Part shown: positions 61,488-64,000 of the stretch, piece by piece
Layout of the letters: each line of letters starts with the position of its first letter
Position numbering within the stretch: the first letter of the stretch is position 1
The notes under the pieces: model-generated
The model's input: the letters and a program-made list of their open reading frames with translations, nothing else
Database searches by the model: none
What the model was told of the DNA's origin: nothing
Assembly (NCBI GenBank): GCA_963756115.1
Contig: CAVWMN010000010.1
Location: 806,001-870,000 of the forward strand
Reading direction: 5' to 3'
DNA from: JTS-RE37 sp963756115
Lineage (GTDB): Bacteria > Bacteroidota > Bacteroidia > Flavobacteriales > Flavobacteriaceae
DNA length: 64,000 bases
Position numbers and translations under genes: made by a program

Positions 61488-61609
61488 TTTCTGAATTTTC
61501 AATTATATTTTAAATGGGGTGACATGTAAAGCAATCCTATTGCCGTCAGAAGGTGCACGGAGAAATGGACCAAGACCTTCCCAGCCAGAATTTGGATCAT
61601 GAATTATAT

Positions 61610-61987
61610 TCAGAACATCGGATTGGTATTGGCACGTTCATCGGGCCATTGCACCATCGCATCCCAGTGTTCCACAAGCTTTTCATTCTCCAACCTATAA
61701 ATATCGATAAACCTCCACTCCTTTCCAGCCATTTCATACCGGGAATGCAGGATAACCACATCATCTTCTGCGATTATATGCTTAAACCGGATTGTCTGCC
61801 TGGATACCCCTTGGGAGATCAGCATTTCTACAAGTGCCTTTACACCCCCGGGACCGTCTGCTATAGTTGGATTGTGTTGTATGAATCCTTTGTCCATATA
61901 GTCATCCACGGCAGCGCTATCCAGATCACCAAAGATGCTTTGGTAGGCATTACGAACTATCAGTTTGTTTTTTTCTTCCTGTATCAT
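61610..61987 (-). CDS. SnoaL-like protein controlled by HxlR
   Basis: 125 residues: NKLIVRNAYQSIFGDLDSAAVDDYMDKGFIQHNPTIADGP, VVILHSRYEM, EWRFIDIYRLENEKLVEHWDAMV. Typical SnoaL/NTF2 'ester cyclase-like' family seen downstream of HxlR regulators. Its promoter (TTG-19-TAACTTTG, plus 62017-62046) overlaps a TACT-N7-AGTA site, so repression by the divergent HxlR protein is likely. Confidence 0.85.
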   Translation of the reverse strand: MIQEEKNKLIVRNAYQSIFGDLDSAAVDDYMDKGFIQHNPTIADGPGGVKALVEMLISQGVSRQTIRFKHIIAEDDVVILHSRYEMAGKEWRFIDIYRLENEKLVEHWDAMVQWPDERANTNPMF

Positions 61988-62016
61988 ATTACGAACCTGG
62001 TTAAAAGTTGTTGCAC

Positions 62017-62070
62017 AAAGTTATGATATTGCATACTTTTGTACAAGTACCTACCTAAAAGTAAGGTACT
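62017..62070. promoter_or_regulatory. HxlR operator and SnoaL promoter
   Basis: Minus-strand promoter: TTG (plus 62044-62046), 19-bp spacer, TAACTTTG (plus 62017-62024). Overlapping it is TACT-TTGTACA-AGTA (62035-62049), matching the TACT-n7-AGTA sites of HxlR/YodB regulators. Next to it is a second dyad, AGTACCT (62046-62052)/AGGTACT (62064-62070). Confidence 0.65.
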
Positions 62071-62100
62071 GTTATAAAAGTTAGTTTTATTGATTTTACG

Positions 62101-62433
62101 ATGGAAACAAATCAGAAAAAATATTATATATCAGATGAAAACTGCCCGGTAAGAAGGTCATTGGCTTTATTGGGAGGCAAATGGACATTGCTGATTTTAT
62201 TTCAGATCAACGAACGGGTGATCCGCTATGGTGCGCTTAAACGAAGCATTCCCGGGATAAGTGAAAAAATGTTAATACAGGGCCTGAATGCTTTAGTAGC
62301 AAATAAACTGGTTTCCAGGAAGGCGTATCCAGAGATTCCCCCACGGGTTGAGTACCGGTTGACACCGCTGGGGTTAAAGACGTTACCTGTTATTGAAACA
62401 TTGGCATCATTTGGGTTGGAAAACCTGGATTAG
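62101..62433 (+). CDS. HxlR-family transcriptional regulator
   Basis: 110 residues. Winged helix of the HxlR class with NCPVRRSLALLGGKWTLLILFQI, IRYGALKRSIPGISEKMLIQGLNAL and PPRVEYRLTPLGL. The near-N-terminal Cys in NCPV is the residue used for redox or electrophile sensing in several members. It faces the SnoaL-like gene across a promoter region with two dyads, so it probably represses that gene and itself. The inducer could be an oxidant or quinone (inference). Confidence 0.92.
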   Translation: METNQKKYYISDENCPVRRSLALLGGKWTLLILFQINERVIRYGALKRSIPGISEKMLIQGLNALVANKLVSRKAYPEIPPRVEYRLTPLGLKTLPVIETLASFGLENLD

Positions 62434-62914
62434 TATCGATTGCAAACAATGCAGCACTCCGCGTAGATCTGTCGGCGGGGTGTCGGCATCGGAATCCAAA
62501 ATGATCCGAAAATCCTGTGGTGTACATTTCCAATACGTTGGCCTTGTATTTACTACCTATCCTGTAAAAGGGTATACAGTCCGCCTGCCCCTTCGCTCTG
62601 GCAGGTGCAATAGTGTATATCGGAGATGGGCTAACGACCCCGCCCCACAAACAAGGTAATCTCCTTCAGTGCACTTTCCCAACAGTTGCTATATTGGCTT
62701 CGTACTGTCCTGAGAGGATGTAAAAGCTACTAAGTAGAACATTTACGCAGGTTATGGGAGCTACGGAAGATAGGTATTTGGTACGGCTATGACCGGTAGC
62801 CGCAGCACTTTCCAAAATGCGGCATGGGGCGATGGGTTTGCCCATTTTAGGGAGTTATTTATTTATTACTATAGGAATCCTTTGTTGGAACTTTTCGTTT
62901 TGAAAAAAGTTGAA
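62434..62914. other. Intergenic region with a repeat remnant
   Basis: No credible gene; an 80-codon frame at 62789-63031 lacks family features and runs antisense to the membrane protein at 62915. It contains a family A remnant at 62637-62687. Confidence 0.5.
62637..62687 (+). repeat. Family A remnant
   Basis: ACCCCGCCCCACAAACAAGG followed by TAATCTCCTTCAGTGCACTT and TCCCAACAG lines up with the core of the copies at 63458 and 63720. Confidence 0.55.
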
Positions 62915-63070
62915 CTATTTATTCCTGCCTGTAAAGAAATTGTATACGATCATTATGGCTGCCACCAGCAGCAGCAGGTGGATAATTCCTCCCAGGATCT
63001 TAAAAACAAAAAATCCCAATATCCATCCTAAAAGGAGCAGGAAAATTAAAGGCCAGAATATGTATTTCAT
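62915..63070 (-). CDS. Small membrane protein, lmo0937/DUF5670-like
   Basis: 51 residues from the ATG at 63070. Two hydrophobic helices with MKYIFWPLIFLLLLGWILGF and IHLLLLVAAIMIVYNFF joined by KILGG. This is the length, order and GG-IIHLLL feature of the lmo0937 family of short membrane proteins (unknown function; probably stress-related). Not readable as coding on the plus strand. A weak TACCTTG box lies upstream. Confidence 0.75.
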   Translation of the reverse strand: MKYIFWPLIFLLLLGWILGFFVFKILGGIIHLLLLVAAIMIVYNFFTGRNK

Positions 63071-63207
63071 TAGTATACTTTATGGGCTGTTAGTTTGGCA
63101 AGGTACTATTTTTATAAGAATTTCAGGCGCTTTCCTCATCCCTGAACTGAACATCTGGTGTAACCGGGAGCGGCTGTTCCTGCAGGGCGCCATTGGGGGT
63201 TTCCAAC

Positions 63208-64000
63208 GCCCTCCCCTCCAATAAGTTACTCTTTTTCACTGCTGTTTGCAACACCCTGAAAATAAGTTTCTCATTAGCTTTACCGGATGAAAAAGCCCAT
63301 AAACACCTTATCCAATCTGCAGCACCGGGGGCAGTGGAGAACCTGGCCGCTCCATATCTGGACACTGCAGTGCCTCAGGCGCATCCAATATTGTGTAATG
63401 GTAACCGCACCTGGCAAGTCGAGTTGAACATATGTTTTTGGGAGCGGAAAGGGGGTCCATACCCCTCCCCGGTTTAAAAATAATTCCCTGCACTGCGATC
63501 TCCCAACAGTTTGAAAATTAGTTTCTTACCAGCTTTACAGGATAAAAAATCCGACTATCACCCTATCCAATCTGCAGCACCGGGGGCAGCGTTATCCATA
63601 TCATCCGGGGCCCTTATCATAGCGGAGCCAGGGAGATCCTGAATTGCGCAATGGAAACCAGTCACCCTATTCCACGCCACGATTCAGTTTTATTTTTAAA
63701 GAAGCGGACCGGGGTTCTTACCCCTCCCCACTATCAAAATAACTTCCTCCACTGCGATCTCCCAACAGTTTGAAAATAAGTTTCTCATTAGCTTTACCGG
63801 ATGAAAAAGCCCATAAACACCTTATCCAATCTGCAGCACCGGGGGCAGTGGAGAACCTGGCCGCTCCATATCTGGACACTGCAGTGCCTTAGGCGCATCC
63901 AATATTGTGTAATGGTAACCGCACCTGGCAAGTCGAGTTGAACATATGTTTTTGGGAGCGGAAAGGGGGTCCATACCCCTCCCCGGTTTAAAAATAATTC
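63208..64000. repeat. Interspersed repeat family A, right end, 255-259-bp tandem units
   Basis: Units start at TGAAAATAAG/TGAAAATTAG near 63257, 63512 and 63771 (255 and 259 bp apart); the first and third are almost identical, the middle one is diverged. Each ends with GGGGT...ACCCCTCCCC and a CACTGCGATCTCCCAACAG box; a further shorter copy of that end lies at 63208-63257. The third unit runs past the window edge. No coding frame is shared by the units. The core matches the four copies at 1990-2550. Confidence 0.8.

Noticed and set aside
61553..62026. 157-codon plus-strand frame
   Set aside because: Antisense to the SnoaL-like gene, which has clear family sequence and a promoter.
62789..63031. 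80-codon plus-strand frame
   Set aside because: Antisense to the lmo0937-like membrane protein; composition is not protein-like.
63193..63477. 94-codon frame in the right repeat block
   Set aside because: Lies inside a 255-bp repeat unit; the near-identical third unit has a changed codon creating a stop (CAG to TAG).

Overview
This window is a stretch of chromosome from a member of the Bacteroidota, almost certainly a marine Flavobacteriaceae-type bacterium. Signs of this are promoters of the TTG-N19/20-TAnnTTTG kind, weak Shine-Dalgarno sequences with several TTG/GTG starts, a predicted type IX secretion substrate, a bacillithiol gene (bshB1), a CcsBA cytochrome c synthase fusion, and lineage-typical small families (Lacal_2735-like, DUF4290, DUF493, DUF6340, DUF2911). 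No prophage, integrase, transposase or CRISPR array was seen, and gene order looks like ordinary core chromosome between two repeat-rich ends. This placement is inferred from family recognition, not from a search.

Layout. 1-1955: end of an ABC permease, then a LytS/LytTR two-component pair. 1990-3545: non-coding repeat block with two families, A (four diverged copies with GGGGT..ACCCCTCCCC) and B (nine tandem copies of about 103 bp with two hairpins), followed by tRNA-Ser. 3.9-6.5 kb: small proteins and a photolyase-related protein that lacks the usual iron-sulfur cysteines. 6.9-14.5 kb: a beta-propeller sensor kinase (frameshifted), a LuxR-type regulator and five secreted or outer-membrane reading frames; an 18-bp motif occurs upstream of the regulator and of two downstream units. 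14.8-16.4 kb: a small membrane protein and a PfkB kinase. 16.4-22.7 kb: a 4-hydroxyproline catabolic operon (epimerase, DUF885 lipoprotein, semialdehyde dehydrogenase, deaminase) with a divergent AraC regulator. 22.8-29 kb: M28 peptidase, tRNA-His, TPR sensor kinase, bshB1, a Cys/Met-metabolism PLP enzyme. 29-37 kb: metalloprotease lipoprotein, CcsBA, then a DUF2520-kdsC-maf-lipoprotein-MscS run.

37-41.5 kb: PIG-L deacetylase, an unlisted 33-residue membrane peptide and a sodium:solute symporter. 41.5-43.7 kb: DUF2911 protein and a T9SS-type secreted protein with an EEPGG linker. 43.8-46.3 kb: SRPBCC, SDR and photolyase operon (light-damage response). 46.4-51.6 kb: DUF6340 lipoprotein, M20 hydrolase and a run of small genes (GNAT, CDGSH iron-sulfur, TMEM175 channel, VOC). 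51.6-57.5 kb: murA, DUF4290, DUF493, an ATPase, recQ and fmt, the last two each broken by one base. 57.6-62.4 kb: HU, YqgE, class IV aminotransferase, START-like protein, tRNA-Met, DUF2490, two SnoaL-like proteins and an HxlR regulator with a readable operator. 62.6-64 kb: more copies of repeat family A, so the window is bracketed by the same repeat.

Five genes are split by single-base frame changes (near 7230, 12200, 35676, 55113, 56742). Because one is fmt, sequence error is the leading explanation and these should not be read as real pseudogenes without checking.
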